A stretch of DNA of 42,334 nucleotides from Bacillota bacterium (GCA_023399355.1 JAEWQC010000101.1:1-42334); one strand, 5' to 3'; shown: positions 15,293 through 24,157, counted from the first letter of the stretch. Numbers and translations: made by a program. Notes: a model not told the origin generated them from the sequence alone.

Positions 15293-17317
15293 TTATGCGA
15301 AGAGCTTCATGCTCTTTTCACTTTTTATAAGTCCGGCAACGTCCAGTATCAGGCTGATGCTTCCATCCCCCAATAATGTGCATCCCGCCAGTCCTGTAAC
15401 CTTTTTTATGTTCTTGATATAATCGGGCAAAGCCTTTACAACTACCTGCTGCTCACCAATAAGTTCATCCGCAAGGAGACACATCCCTTTGTTCTCATTT
15501 TCGACCATGATCATAATTCCATCAGAAATACTTGTTACATCAGTCTTTACGTCATACCTTTCATTCAGCCTCAATACCGGATAGCACCGGCCCCTTATCA
15601 AAATCATTTCATTACCGGCAGGGTCGGTAATCACATCATCCTCTTTGACTTTGAAAGACTCCTTGATGCTTGTAATAGGGATTGTGTAAGTTGATTTGCC
15701 TACCCTGACAGTCATCCCCTCCATGATGGCAAGGGTCAACGGTATTTTCAGAGTGATTGTCGTACCGCTGTCAGGTATGCTGTCCACGGAAACATCCCCT
15801 CCGACAGCCTCCAAATTTTTCGTAACGACATCCATTCCCACGCCCCTGCCGGAAAATTCCGTAACCTGCTCATTTGTGGAGAAGCCGGGAAGAAAGATAT
15901 ACGAGTAGATTTCCTTATCGGTAAGTCCGTTTCCGGTTCTGTTCAGAAGCCCGTTCTCTTTTGCCCTGGCAATTATCTTCTCTTTGTTCAGGCCTTTCCC
16001 GTTATCCTTAACGATAATGAGTACATCTCCCCCCGCGTTTTTCGCTTCGAGTACAATTGTTCCGATTTCCGGCTTGCCCTTTGCTCTTCTCTCTTCTGCC
16101 GGTTCTATGCCGTGATCGATGGAATTTCTGATAAGGTGCATTAACGGGTCCGAAATATGCTCAATAATATTTTTATCAACTTCCGTCTCTTCGCCTATAA
16201 TTTCAAGACGTACCTCTTTTGAAAGTTTTTGAGACATATCCCGGACAATCCGGTTCATTTTATGGAAGGTAGTAGATAGCGGGACCATTCTTATGGATAA
16301 AGCAATGTCCTGCAATTCGCCGATAATTTTGCGGTGCTGTCTTGCCGCTTTTTGGAAATTGTCAAGGGGTAACCCTGCGAGGTCGGGGTTTTGAACCACC
16401 ATCGCTTCGGAGATAACCAATTCACCGATCAGGTCCATAAGCATGTCCAGTTTGGTGACATTAACGCTGATAATGCTTTGATGGGAAGAGCCCGACGGGA
16501 ACTCTGCGTTTTGTTTGTTTGAAACAGCCTGAATATCTCCCGTTTCACGTACTGGCTCTTCCTTTTTATTGATTTCCAGCAGTTCCAGATCTTTAAGAAA
16601 AAGTGTGCCCAGGAGCACTTTTTGAACTTCATCATACCCTCTGTCTGTAGCAATGGTAAATTTAAAGCCCTCCTTTCGGATGATTCCCACACATTCATCA
16701 TTATCCGCGAGGTCTTCAGGTTCATAATGAATTTCATCCGCCATCCCCTCCAGTTGCTGAATAACCATAAATGCACGGATGTTTTCCATTTCACAGCCAT
16801 CCTCAAAATAAAGGGTTGCCTTGAAAATCCTATTACCTGATACATCCGGAAAGGGAGTGTGCCGGACGGCAGCATCCTTCTTACATATGGCTTCTTTCGT
16901 TGATCCTTCTCCTTTCAAAGTATTGAGGAAGCCTTGTATGCTTTTAATGTGAGGATCAGCGTTTTCATCGATGCTTTGATTATTTTTGATTTTTTCCAGT
17001 CCCATCTTGATGAAATCCACACCAGACAGCACTAAATCAGAAATTGTATGATAATCCACATCATGCGGTTCTTCTTCCCGCAGGAAAAAGAACATGTCTT
17101 CCAGTGAATGGGCAAGTATCGAAATATCATTATAAAGCATCATGGCCGACGAACCTTTTATGGTGTGCATGATACGAAATATTTCGTTAATTGCCGTTTT
17201 TGAATAACCGTTTTCTTTTTCTCCATCCAATATTAATTGTTCAAGTTGTTCCACATTTTGCGTGGTTTCAAAAATGAACATTTCGAGCATGGGTTCCCGA
17301 CTAAATTCATCTGTCAC
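15293..17317 (-). CDS. cheA: Chemotaxis histidine kinase CheA
   Basis: A 674-residue CheA with all five domains: P1 phosphotransfer with the phospho-accepting His51 in IMHTIKGSS; a P2 response-regulator docking segment (about 160-250); P3 dimerisation (from about 290, LMDLIGELVISEAM); P4 ATPase with HLIRNSIDHGIEP, VKDNGKGLN and FSGRGVGMDVV; and a C-terminal CheW-like P5. It phosphorylates CheY in response to the MCP. I choose the GTG at 17315-17317 with GGAGGG seven bases upstream; the longer frame would overlap cheY. Two short frames inside the P2 region are shadows. Confidence 0.96.
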   Translation of the reverse strand: MTDEFSREPMLEMFIFETTQNVEQLEQLILDGEKENGYSKTAINEIFRIMHTIKGSSAMMLYNDISILAHSLEDMFFFLREEEPHDVDYHTISDLVLSGVDFIKMGLEKIKNNQSIDENADPHIKSIQGFLNTLKGEGSTKEAICKKDAAVRHTPFPDVSGNRIFKATLYFEDGCEMENIRAFMVIQQLEGMADEIHYEPEDLADNDECVGIIRKEGFKFTIATDRGYDEVQKVLLGTLFLKDLELLEINKKEEPVRETGDIQAVSNKQNAEFPSGSSHQSIISVNVTKLDMLMDLIGELVISEAMVVQNPDLAGLPLDNFQKAARQHRKIIGELQDIALSIRMVPLSTTFHKMNRIVRDMSQKLSKEVRLEIIGEETEVDKNIIEHISDPLMHLIRNSIDHGIEPAEERRAKGKPEIGTIVLEAKNAGGDVLIIVKDNGKGLNKEKIIARAKENGLLNRTGNGLTDKEIYSYIFLPGFSTNEQVTEFSGRGVGMDVVTKNLEAVGGDVSVDSIPDSGTTITLKIPLTLAIMEGMTVRVGKSTYTIPITSIKESFKVKEDDVITDPAGNEMILIRGRCYPVLRLNERYDVKTDVTSISDGIMIMVENENKGMCLLADELIGEQQVVVKALPDYIKNIKKVTGLAGCTLLGDGSISLILDVAGLIKSEKSMKLFA

Positions 17318-17348
17318 ATTCAAGCCCTCCTTTACTGATCTTCTAATC

Positions 17349-17711
17349 TTACATCGCACATATCTTTTTAAGTGCCGTAACCACATGATCTTCTTTAAAC
17401 GGTTTCACAATAAACGTCTTTGCTCCGCTTAACACAGCTTCCCTCACAAAGGATTCCTGTCCTAATGCAGAGACCATAACCACCTTTGCCTCCGGATCAA
17501 AAGCTTTGATTTCCTTAAGAGCTTCGATTCCTGTCATTTCCGGCATAGTTATATCCATAGTCACCACGTCGGGATGAAGTTCCTTGTATTCTCTCACCCC
17601 AACAACACCATTTTCGGCTTCCCCTGCTATCTCAAAGTCATTCTTTTCAAGTAAATTTCTCAGAGCCATTCTCATAAATGCAGCATCATCCACAATAAGT
17701 ACCTTTTTCAT
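17349..17711 (-). CDS. cheY: Chemotaxis response regulator CheY
   Basis: A 120-residue stand-alone receiver domain with Asp8/Asp9, the phospho-accepting Asp53 in VTMDITMP, Ser81 and Lys103 in the KPF motif. It is the diffusible output of CheA. The start is the ATG with GAGG five bases upstream; a longer frame to 17765 adds an unlikely N-terminus. It is the first gene of the che operon. No flagellar or pilus gene is in the window, so whether the output is motility is open. Confidence 0.93.
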   Translation of the reverse strand: MKKVLIVDDAAFMRMALRNLLEKNDFEIAGEAENGVVGVREYKELHPDVVTMDITMPEMTGIEALKEIKAFDPEAKVVMVSALGQESFVREAVLSGAKTFIVKPFKEDHVVTALKKICAM

Positions 17712-17990
17712 TAGCGCCTCTACCTCCATTATCCATAAGTGCGCTCCCGAAAAATCAGAGAGCATGGTTTGAACCTACCCTTTCATCAGAATTTACAAGA
17801 TGTTTTTCGATCAATCTCTTTGTGTTTTTCCAATAAATCATCCAGGTAACAAAATATTAAATTTGTTTCATCCTATAGTGACGTCTGCTCAAGAAAATCA
17901 ATGATATACTTAGAAAACCCGATATTCTTGCCATGTTCCGAAATTATAAATTGTCATCGCACGTAAAAGCATAAAATAAAAAAGGCAGGT

Positions 17991-18557
17991 ATGCATATGA
18001 CAGTGGAACCAATAAGAGATAAGGCCAAGATATATCAGATGTACACAATTCTGAACCAAAAAGACATAAAGTATGGCCTGCTTCTAAAGTTCGGTCTGAA
18101 TACAGGTTTGAGAATAAGCGACATACTGCCCGTTAAACTGAAAGATGTCTGCACTGACAACGGAAATTTTCATGATTATTTTAAATTGAATGAAAAAAAG
18201 ACAGGAAAGGCGAAAAAAATAAAAATCAATACCGCCTTGCGTAAAGAAATTGAAACCTTTGTGAAGGCCGAAAAACCAGCATCCGGCAGCTATCTGTTCT
18301 CAAACGGAAAAGGTATGCACATCGGCAGGGTTCAAGCTTATCGTGTATTAAAAGAGGCTGCCGAATATGCAGATATAGAAAACTTCGGGACTCATAGTTT
18401 ACGTAAAACCTGGGGCTATTGGACTTATAAAATGTCAAAATATAATATCGGCCTTATAATGGATACCTTCAATCACAGCTCACCCGGCATTACCCTTCGA
18501 TATATCGGTATCAATCAGGATCAAAAAGATGAACTATATTCTTTAGTTCAATTCTAA
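17991..18557 (+). CDS. Single-domain tyrosine recombinase
   Basis: A 188-residue phage-integrase-family catalytic domain with a complete active site: Arg41 (GLRISD), Lys70 (EKKTGK), His135 and Arg138 (HSLRKTWGYW), His162 (FNHSS) and the nucleophile Tyr171 (LRYIGI). It lacks the N-terminal SAM-like core-binding and arm-binding domains of full integrases. AGGCAGG is closer to a second ATG at 17997, which may be the true start. No excisionase, att repeats or phage genes were seen nearby, so it may invert or resolve a local site, or be a relic. Confidence 0.85.
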   Translation: MHMTVEPIRDKAKIYQMYTILNQKDIKYGLLLKFGLNTGLRISDILPVKLKDVCTDNGNFHDYFKLNEKKTGKAKKIKINTALRKEIETFVKAEKPASGSYLFSNGKGMHIGRVQAYRVLKEAAEYADIENFGTHSLRKTWGYWTYKMSKYNIGLIMDTFNHSSPGITLRYIGINQDQKDELYSLVQF

Positions 18558-18854
18558 TTTTTTTTGGATTTTCTATTAATTATTTGAAAAAAATACCGAA
18601 ACTAATAACGTAACATAATTAATATTTTGTTACATAACGATGCACCCAATTTCCATTTATCGGAACCGCTAATATAATTGTAATACATATGTTTGGTCTA
18701 TGTCAAAAATATTTTAATATTTCTCAAGGTGTGCAGAGTCCTTTCAATACAGGAACATTATAAGATATTACAGTTCTTCGCATTATTGCAGGTATGCAGC
18801 TCATTTTCAACACTGCCAATATGGGTGACAAGCCGTGCCATAAAGCAGTCGGAT
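18558..18854. other. Intergenic gap between integrase and ureD
   Basis: About 300 A+T-rich bases between convergent genes. It holds an inverted repeat GTAACA/TGTTAC (18610-18615 and 18628-18633) and a weak hairpin described separately. A short minus-strand frame here overlaps the ureD end and has no coding support. Confidence 0.5.
18705..18722 (-). terminator. Weak candidate terminator of the urease operon
   Basis: AAATATT (18707-18713) pairs with AATATTT (18716-18722); on the minus strand the stem runs into a T run (18705-18709). The stem is A-T only and the loop is very small, so the call is tentative. Confidence 0.3.
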
Positions 18855-19667
18855 TCATCCGACAAATCCGGAATGAGAAGAATATATTTCATCCCTGAGA
18901 CCGGCAAGACTCTTTTCAAGAATGTCACTGCTGTTCCCAAGGATCCTCACAAGCATTCCGTGTTTTTTTGTTTTGGTCAATCCGAAATCGATTCCGTCGA
19001 TACCTTCCAGAATCTCATATAGTCGTTCGAGCAGGCTGTCATCAAAGTTCTCGGAGAAATAAGCCAATGTAGCCTGGTGTGTGCGGCCCTCAAAAAAACC
19101 GATCCCATTGAGCACCTGACATTCTGGTGTAAGTAATTGATTATCCATAAATATCAACTCTTCATTTAAAAAAACCTTGTTATGATTTTTGTAGGCTATA
19201 AACTCAAACCGCTCCCCGCTTTTTTCTCTCCCGCATGCCAGAATTTCAGAGTATAAATAGGTGGAGCCGCTATCCATCCGGCATTCGGTAGTGGAATGGA
19301 AGTTGGAGCCGGCGAAGGGAATCGTCGACTTTGGGGCGTAATCAAATAACGCTCCCGCTTCCAGGAAGAATTGGTTGGCCTGCGTTGCTTTTCCAGCCTT
19401 CATCCGGTGAATTTTGTTATAGGATTGTCCAAGTAGCGCAACTCTTGATGCGGCACCCAGTTTTACACTGACCCGGTAACAGTCACCCTCCATGATGCCG
19501 GCAGAGGCGGACATCACCATGATATTCATCAATCTCCTTTTTTCATTTAAAAAAGGCTTGGCAATCTTATAGGGTGCCGTAAAAAAAGAATCTTCCAGTA
19601 TAGTAATTCCATTCACTGCTCTGGTTTTTATGTATAGTTCACTGTCTTTCCCAAAGTTATTGGACAT
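18855..19667 (-). CDS. ureD: Urease accessory protein UreD (UreH)
   Basis: A 270-residue UreD. Typical features are MSASAGIMEGDCYRVSV near residue 50-65 and the GQSYNKIHRM segment, followed by the LILACGREKSGERF-like middle (here EILACGREKSGERF). UreD binds the urease apoprotein and, with UreF and UreG, delivers nickel. The ATG at 19667 follows the ureG stop by two bases with AAGGTG upstream. It is the last gene of the urea module. Confidence 0.94.
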   Translation of the reverse strand: MSNNFGKDSELYIKTRAVNGITILEDSFFTAPYKIAKPFLNEKRRLMNIMVMSASAGIMEGDCYRVSVKLGAASRVALLGQSYNKIHRMKAGKATQANQFFLEAGALFDYAPKSTIPFAGSNFHSTTECRMDSGSTYLYSEILACGREKSGERFEFIAYKNHNKVFLNEELIFMDNQLLTPECQVLNGIGFFEGRTHQATLAYFSENFDDSLLERLYEILEGIDGIDFGLTKTKKHGMLVRILGNSSDILEKSLAGLRDEIYSSHSGFVG

Positions 19668-19669
19668 TC

Positions 19670-20278
19670 TCAAACACCTTCCAGGAGTACACTATGTTTG
19701 ATCCAGTGGATAACTTCATCAAGTCCCTGGCATAATTGAAGATTGGTAAAGATAAAAGGCTTATCGCCCCTCATCCTTCGTGAATCCCGTTCCATTACCT
19801 CAAGACTTGCGCCGACATAGGGTGCCAGATCTATTTTATTGATCACCAGCAGGTCAGATCGGGTAACCCCTGGTCCGCCTTTGCGCGGAATCTTGTCCCC
19901 CTCTGCCACATCGATCACATAAATTGTCGCGTCTGCAAGGTCAGGGCTAAAGGTTGCCGACAAGTTGTCCCCTCCGCTTTCAATAAAAACGATTTCAATA
20001 TCAGGAAAGGCCTTTGTCAATTCATCCACAGCTTCCAGATTCATGGAAGCATCCTCACGGATTGCCGTATGGGGGCAGCCTCCTGTTTCCACTCCAATGA
20101 TTCTCTCTGCGGGAAGAATGCTGTTTTTAACAAGAAATTCCGCATCTTCCCTGGTATAGATATCATTTGTTACAACACCGATACTGTAGTCCGGTGCCAT
20201 TTCTCTTGTCAGCCGTTCAATCAAGGCCGTCTTTCCTGAACCGACAGGTCCCCCTACACCAATTTTCACATATGACAT
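19670..20278 (-). CDS. ureG: Urease accessory GTPase UreG
   Basis: A 202-residue SIMIBI-class GTPase: P-loop GVGGPVGSGKTALI at 7-20, metal-binding CPH in TGGCPHTAIREDAS, the FIESGGDNLSATFSP segment and the NKID guanine motif. GTP hydrolysis drives nickel insertion into urease. It is preceded by an unusual 220-base gap with repeats and followed two bases later by ureD. Confidence 0.97.
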   Translation of the reverse strand: MSYVKIGVGGPVGSGKTALIERLTREMAPDYSIGVVTNDIYTREDAEFLVKNSILPAERIIGVETGGCPHTAIREDASMNLEAVDELTKAFPDIEIVFIESGGDNLSATFSPDLADATIYVIDVAEGDKIPRKGGPGVTRSDLLVINKIDLAPYVGASLEVMERDSRRMRGDKPFIFTNLQLCQGLDEVIHWIKHSVLLEGV

Positions 20279-20329
20279 ATGTTATCCTCCACGTTATATA
20301 GCCTTCTTTGTTTTTTATTCTCTTTTAAT

Positions 20330-20481
20330 GCTTCACAATTTTCCCATGCTTCACTATCTTTTTCGTGATCCACTATCTTTTTCATGCTCCACTATTCTTT
20401 TTTTGCTCTTCACTTTCTTTTCATGATTCACTTTCCATTTAGCTTCTCATTATCTTTTTCACGCTCCACTATTCTTTTGTA
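20330..20481 (-). repeat. Eight degenerate ~19-base tandem repeats between ureF and ureG
   Basis: Units of 17-21 bases begin at 20330, 20348, 20367, 20386, 20405, 20425, 20442 and 20463, with plus-strand pattern GCTTCACTATCTTTTTCAT. In the mRNA they are purine-rich, of the form ATGAAAAAGATAGTGGAGC. The period is not a multiple of three and the frames are interrupted, so they do not encode one protein. Confidence 0.75.
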
Positions 20482-20500
20482 TCCTGCATTGCACGATCGT

Positions 20501-21217
20501 TTATGAAATATACAATCGTGTATAAAGTCTTTCATGCTGCATGGCCCTCAGGTCAAATCCAAAGCAGCTGATTCCGATACTTTCTTCTTCCATCGTTTCC
20601 GCTATGCGGACAAGCTTCTGAAACAATCCGTGAGACTTGAAAAGAATGTCCTGGCCGTCCTTTTGACTGATAGGGACCAGCTTTGCACAATTATTGATAA
20701 TGGAAGAAGCTGCACTATAGCAGGCTGCTGTCAACGCCTCCGTCAAGGCTATTCCAAACAGTTCAGCCGCCAGGCCGTACATCACGCTGTAATGTCCGTC
20801 GCACTTCCCATTTTTAACCCATTCTGAAAACGAATGAAAAAGTCCATTCTCCGATAAAGGTACTTCAACTATTTTCATAAACCGAAGGCCAAGTTTAATG
20901 CTTCCCGTTCTGATTTCTCTCGGACATTTCACCGCACTCAGAAGGCCGTCCAGGAGGCGGATTGCCGTAAGGCTTCCCTCATTGGCATACTGCCAGGCAA
21001 GCTTGACTGCCAGTAAATCATTATAAAGAAAATTATTCGCCAGAAAGCTTTCAAGGTATCTTTGTGAAGAATCCGCGTCATGCACAATCCCCTTCTGCAC
21101 ATAGGTCTCCAGCCCGAAGGATTGTGTATAGGCGCCGATCGGAAACAGGGGATCACTGATCTGAAGAAGACAAAACAGTGGGAAGGTTTTGCAATCAGAT
21201 TTAGTGTGCATGTCCAT
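20501..21217 (-). CDS. ureF: Urease accessory protein UreF
   Basis: A UreF of about 238 residues: LLQISDPLFPIGAYTQSFGLETYV near the N-terminus is diagnostic, shown here as its core FPIGAYTQSFGLE. UreF bridges UreD and UreG in the nickel-delivery complex. The start is uncertain: ATGs at 21223, 21217 and 21211 and a TTG at 21229 are in frame; I use 21217 (GGAG six bases upstream), while the TTG has GGGAGG eight bases upstream. Either way the start lies inside the ureE coding sequence, over its His-rich tail. The stop codon lies within an inverted repeat (20492-20520). Confidence 0.92.
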   Translation of the reverse strand: MDMHTKSDCKTFPLFCLLQISDPLFPIGAYTQSFGLETYVQKGIVHDADSSQRYLESFLANNFLYNDLLAVKLAWQYANEGSLTAIRLLDGLLSAVKCPREIRTGSIKLGLRFMKIVEVPLSENGLFHSFSEWVKNGKCDGHYSVMYGLAAELFGIALTEALTAACYSAASSIINNCAKLVPISQKDGQDILFKSHGLFQKLVRIAETMEEESIGISCFGFDLRAMQHERLYTRLYIS

Positions 21218-21662
21218 GTGCATCTCCAAGTGGATGTCCTCCCAAGGGAATCTTCAGCCTGGCAGTTTTCCTTTCTGCTGAAAATCCGCATTTTATAAGT
21301 GCCGTCAGCAAGGGTTCATCAAAGGGAGTCAACAGCTCGTCTCCTTCAATAAAAAGCGGAGCATGCCTGTTTCCCATTTCATAGCAGGCTTTCCCCATTT
21401 CCTCCATTGTTTTTGGTTTCAGTACGATACAGGAGGATTCCAGTATTTTTATGACGAGTGCCGTCCTGTCATCCTGATATAGAATATCACCATCGCACAA
21501 GGGGCGGTCACCGCTGTTGCGTATGCCAATTTCCAGCCCACCCGCGCTTGTTTTGTGAAGTACCTTTTTTTCAACCTCATACCACTCTATGAATACCTCG
21601 TCCCATTCAAGCCCGCTAATATCCCTATCCGTCAGATTCCCGACAATCTTCTCAATAATCAT
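21201..21662 (-). CDS. ureE: Urease nickel metallochaperone UreE
   Basis: A 153-residue UreE with an N-terminal beta domain (1-70) and a C-terminal ferredoxin-like domain (about 75-140, MGKACYEMGNRHAPLF containing the conserved nickel-binding His). It ends with a short histidine-rich tail (GHPLGDAHGHAH) that may bind extra nickel. UreE supplies nickel to UreG. The tail codons overlap the ureF start. Confidence 0.95.
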   Translation of the reverse strand: MIIEKIVGNLTDRDISGLEWDEVFIEWYEVEKKVLHKTSAGGLEIGIRNSGDRPLCDGDILYQDDRTALVIKILESSCIVLKPKTMEEMGKACYEMGNRHAPLFIEGDELLTPFDEPLLTALIKCGFSAERKTARLKIPLGGHPLGDAHGHAH

Positions 21663-21686
21663 ATAATTCCCTCATTTCATGCATAT

Positions 21687-23405
21687 TCAGAACAAAAAGT
21701 ACCGCTGTGCCAGCGAAAGAACCTTTAAGGGGTCACAGGTCAAATGCTCTCCGTCAACCCTCACTTCATAGGTTTCCGGGTCAACTTCAATACATGGGGT
21801 TGCATTGTTCAGGATCATATCCTTTTTGGAAATCGTTCTGCAGCATGAAACAGGAGCCAATATTTTCCGGAGCTTCAATTGTTCGATTGAGCCGGACTCC
21901 AAAGCTGCTTTTGAAACAAATGTAAGGCAGGTACTGTGCTTTGCACTGCCATATGCGCCGAACATGTTTCTGTAGATGACCGGCTGAGGAGTCGGTATGG
22001 AAGCATTGGCATCTCCCATCCTGCTTGAAACAATAAACCCGCCCTTCAGGATCATTTCCGGTTTAACGCCAAACATGGACGGATGCCAAAGTACCACATC
22101 CGCAAGCTTTCCCTTTTCCAGAGAACCCACATAACTTGATATTCCATGGGTTAGCGCCGGATTGATCGTGTATTTCGCAACATATCTTTTCACACGGAAG
22201 TTGTCATTTGCACTGCTCTCTTCTTTCAGGGCGCCCCTCTGCTTTTTCATTTTATCCGCTGCCTGCCAGGTTCTGATGATAACTTCCCCCACCCTGCCCA
22301 TAGCCTGGGAGTCGGAGCTCATCATGCTGAACACGCCCAGATCGTGGAGAATATCCTCTGCCGCTATGGTTTCAGGGCGTATCCTCGAATCGGCAAATGC
22401 GACGTCCTCGGGTACTTTACTGTCCAGATGATGGCAAACCATCAGCATATCCAGATGCTCGTCAAGCGTATTTACCGTAAAAGGCATTGTCGGGTTGGTC
22501 GAAGAGGGCAGTACGTTCTGAAGGGAAGCGATCCTGATGATATCAGGAGCATGACCGCCGCCGGCTCCCTCTGTATGGAAGGTGTGTATGGTCCTCCCAT
22601 TAATGGCCTGCATCGTATCTTCCACGAAACCTGCTTCGTTAAGCGTATCGGTATGGATCGCCACCTGTACGTCAAACAGGTCGGCAACCTTGAGGCAGGT
22701 ATCGATCGCCTTCGGAGTAGTCCCCCAGTCTTCATGCAGCTTAAGGCCGATAGCCCCGGCTTCAACCTGTTCTTTCAATGGAATTTCAAAGGAAGCATTT
22801 CCCTTTCCCAGAAATCCGAGATTCATCGGAAAGCTTTCCGCCGCCTCAAGCATTCTGTGGATGTTGAAGCTCCCCGGCGTACAGGTCGTTGCATTGGTTC
22901 CGTCCGCCGGGCCCGTGCCGCCGCCGATCATGGTGGTAATTCCGCTGTACAGGGCTGTCTCAATCTGCTGGGGACAGATGAAATGGATATGGGAGTCAAT
23001 TCCTCCAGGGGTGGCAATAAGCCCTTCTCCGGCAATAACCTCTGTTGATGCTCCTATCACCAGATCAGGAGATACGCCATCCATGATACCCGGATTCCCG
23101 GCTTTCCCTATTCCGACGATTTTGCCGTCCCTGATCCCGATATCCCCTTTAACGATGCCCCAGGAATCCAGGACAACCGCATTGGTAATCACCATGTCCA
23201 GTGCACCGTCTTTTCTTGAAATGGAAGGAGACTGCCCCATACCGTCCCGGATGGATTTTCCCCCGCCAAATTTGCATTCATCTCCATACACAGTAAAATC
23301 CTGTTCGATCTCAATGATCAGATCGGTATCCGCAAGTCTGATACAGTCTCCTTTCGTTGGTCCGTACATTCCTGCGTAATCTTTTCCGGACATTCTATAA
23401 CTCAT
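21687..23405 (-). CDS. ureC: Urease alpha subunit UreC
   Basis: A 572-residue catalytic subunit. The nickel ligands are recognisable: HIHF with His139 and His141, the carbamylated Lys222 in GLKLHEDWG, His in the VAIHTDTLNE and HTFHTEGAGGGHAPD segments, and the mobile-flap MVCHHLD with its cysteine and histidine. It hydrolyses urea to ammonia and carbamate. Start at the ATG at 23405, four bases after the ureB stop, with AAAGGAG upstream; an upstream TTG overlaps the ribosome site. Confidence 0.98.
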   Translation of the reverse strand: MSYRMSGKDYAGMYGPTKGDCIRLADTDLIIEIEQDFTVYGDECKFGGGKSIRDGMGQSPSISRKDGALDMVITNAVVLDSWGIVKGDIGIRDGKIVGIGKAGNPGIMDGVSPDLVIGASTEVIAGEGLIATPGGIDSHIHFICPQQIETALYSGITTMIGGGTGPADGTNATTCTPGSFNIHRMLEAAESFPMNLGFLGKGNASFEIPLKEQVEAGAIGLKLHEDWGTTPKAIDTCLKVADLFDVQVAIHTDTLNEAGFVEDTMQAINGRTIHTFHTEGAGGGHAPDIIRIASLQNVLPSSTNPTMPFTVNTLDEHLDMLMVCHHLDSKVPEDVAFADSRIRPETIAAEDILHDLGVFSMMSSDSQAMGRVGEVIIRTWQAADKMKKQRGALKEESSANDNFRVKRYVAKYTINPALTHGISSYVGSLEKGKLADVVLWHPSMFGVKPEMILKGGFIVSSRMGDANASIPTPQPVIYRNMFGAYGSAKHSTCLTFVSKAALESGSIEQLKLRKILAPVSCCRTISKKDMILNNATPCIEVDPETYEVRVDGEHLTCDPLKVLSLAQRYFLF

Positions 23406-23409
23406 GTTC

Positions 23410-23781
23410 TTATTCAACTCCTTTGAACTTCAGGCTTTTTCCCTTTAACAACGCCTTTTTAAGAATATCCTTCTCCTCAAGATTTCCGCCTGTCAAGTCA
23501 TTCAGGCCATATATTGTCTTTTCTCCTCCGACGGAGATCAGCTCAATCTCCTTCTCTTCTCCCGGTTCAAACCGGACGGACGTACCGGAAGGAATATTCA
23601 GCCTCGACCCAAAGGTTTTTTCCCGGTCAAAAGACAGACATTTATTTACTTCAAAAAAATGAAAATGAGATCCGACCTGAACAGGTCTATCTCCGGTATT
23701 TGCGACTTTAACCGCGATCTTGCTGCGGTTGCTGTTCAAGGTAATCATTTCGTTGTGAATAAAATATTCTCCTGGAACCAT
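23410..23781 (-). CDS. ureB: Urease beta subunit UreB
   Basis: A 123-residue UreB: PGEYFIHNEMITLN at the start, then NTGDRPVQVGSHFHFFEVN and RLNIPSGTSVRFEPGE, all standard. It forms the (UreABC)3 core with UreA and UreC. The subunits are separate, as in Bacillota and most bacteria, not fused as in Helicobacter. Confidence 0.98.
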   Translation of the reverse strand: MVPGEYFIHNEMITLNSNRSKIAVKVANTGDRPVQVGSHFHFFEVNKCLSFDREKTFGSRLNIPSGTSVRFEPGEEKEIELISVGGEKTIYGLNDLTGGNLEEKDILKKALLKGKSLKFKGVE

Positions 23782-23800
23782 CCTTCATGCCTCCTTTTCA

Positions 23801-24103
23801 TCAACGTATCGGATTGTGAACGGTAACAAGCTTGGTTCCATCGGGAAAGGTTGCTTCTATCTGGATTTCATGAATCATGGTATCCACGCCCTCCATCACA
23901 TCCTCCTTTGTCAGGATCCCGGCTCCGAAACGCATCAGTTCGGTAACAGACTTTCCATCCCTTGCTGCTTCCATTAACTCCGCACTGATCAGTGCAATCG
24001 CTTCCGGGTAATTCAACTTAAGTCCCCTGTCCTTTCTTTTTTGGGCAAGCTCCCCTGCAAAATGCAATAACAATTTTTCTGTTTCCTTCGGTGTTAAATG
24101 CAC
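23801..24103 (-). CDS. ureA: Urease gamma subunit UreA
   Basis: A 100-residue UreA with LTPKETEKLLLHFAGELA, RGLKLNYPEAIA and VHNPI at the C-terminus. The start is a GTG eight bases after AAAGGGTG. It is the first urease structural gene, 120 bases after urtE, and has its own promoter candidate in that gap. Confidence 0.97.
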   Translation of the reverse strand: MHLTPKETEKLLLHFAGELAQKRKDRGLKLNYPEAIALISAELMEAARDGKSVTELMRFGAGILTKEDVMEGVDTMIHEIQIEATFPDGTKLVTVHNPIR

Positions 24104-24129
24104 AAATAATCACCCTTTCAAAACGCCTA

Positions 24130-24157
24130 TATATACTATAAAAGATATCTCTGTCAA
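24130..24157 (-). promoter_or_regulatory. Internal promoter before ureA
   Basis: On the minus strand a perfect TTGACA (24152-24157), 16-base spacer and TATATA (24130-24135), followed about 25 bases later by the ureA GTG. It would let urease be made independently of the transporter. Confidence 0.65.

Noticed and set aside
18758..18940. 60-residue minus-strand frame after ureD
   Set aside because: It overlaps the ureD end in another frame and has no ribosome site or recognisable motif.
20279..20395. Short minus-strand frame of about 39 codons between ureF and ureG
   Set aside because: It is built from the degenerate repeats and runs into the ureG start; repeat length is not a multiple of three, so coding is unlikely.
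20330..20481. CRISPR-like array
   Set aside because: The ~19-base units are degenerate and directly adjacent, with no unique spacers and no cas genes.
22344..23048. Plus-strand 234-residue frame
   Set aside because: Antisense to ureC, whose catalytic motifs are all present on the minus strand.
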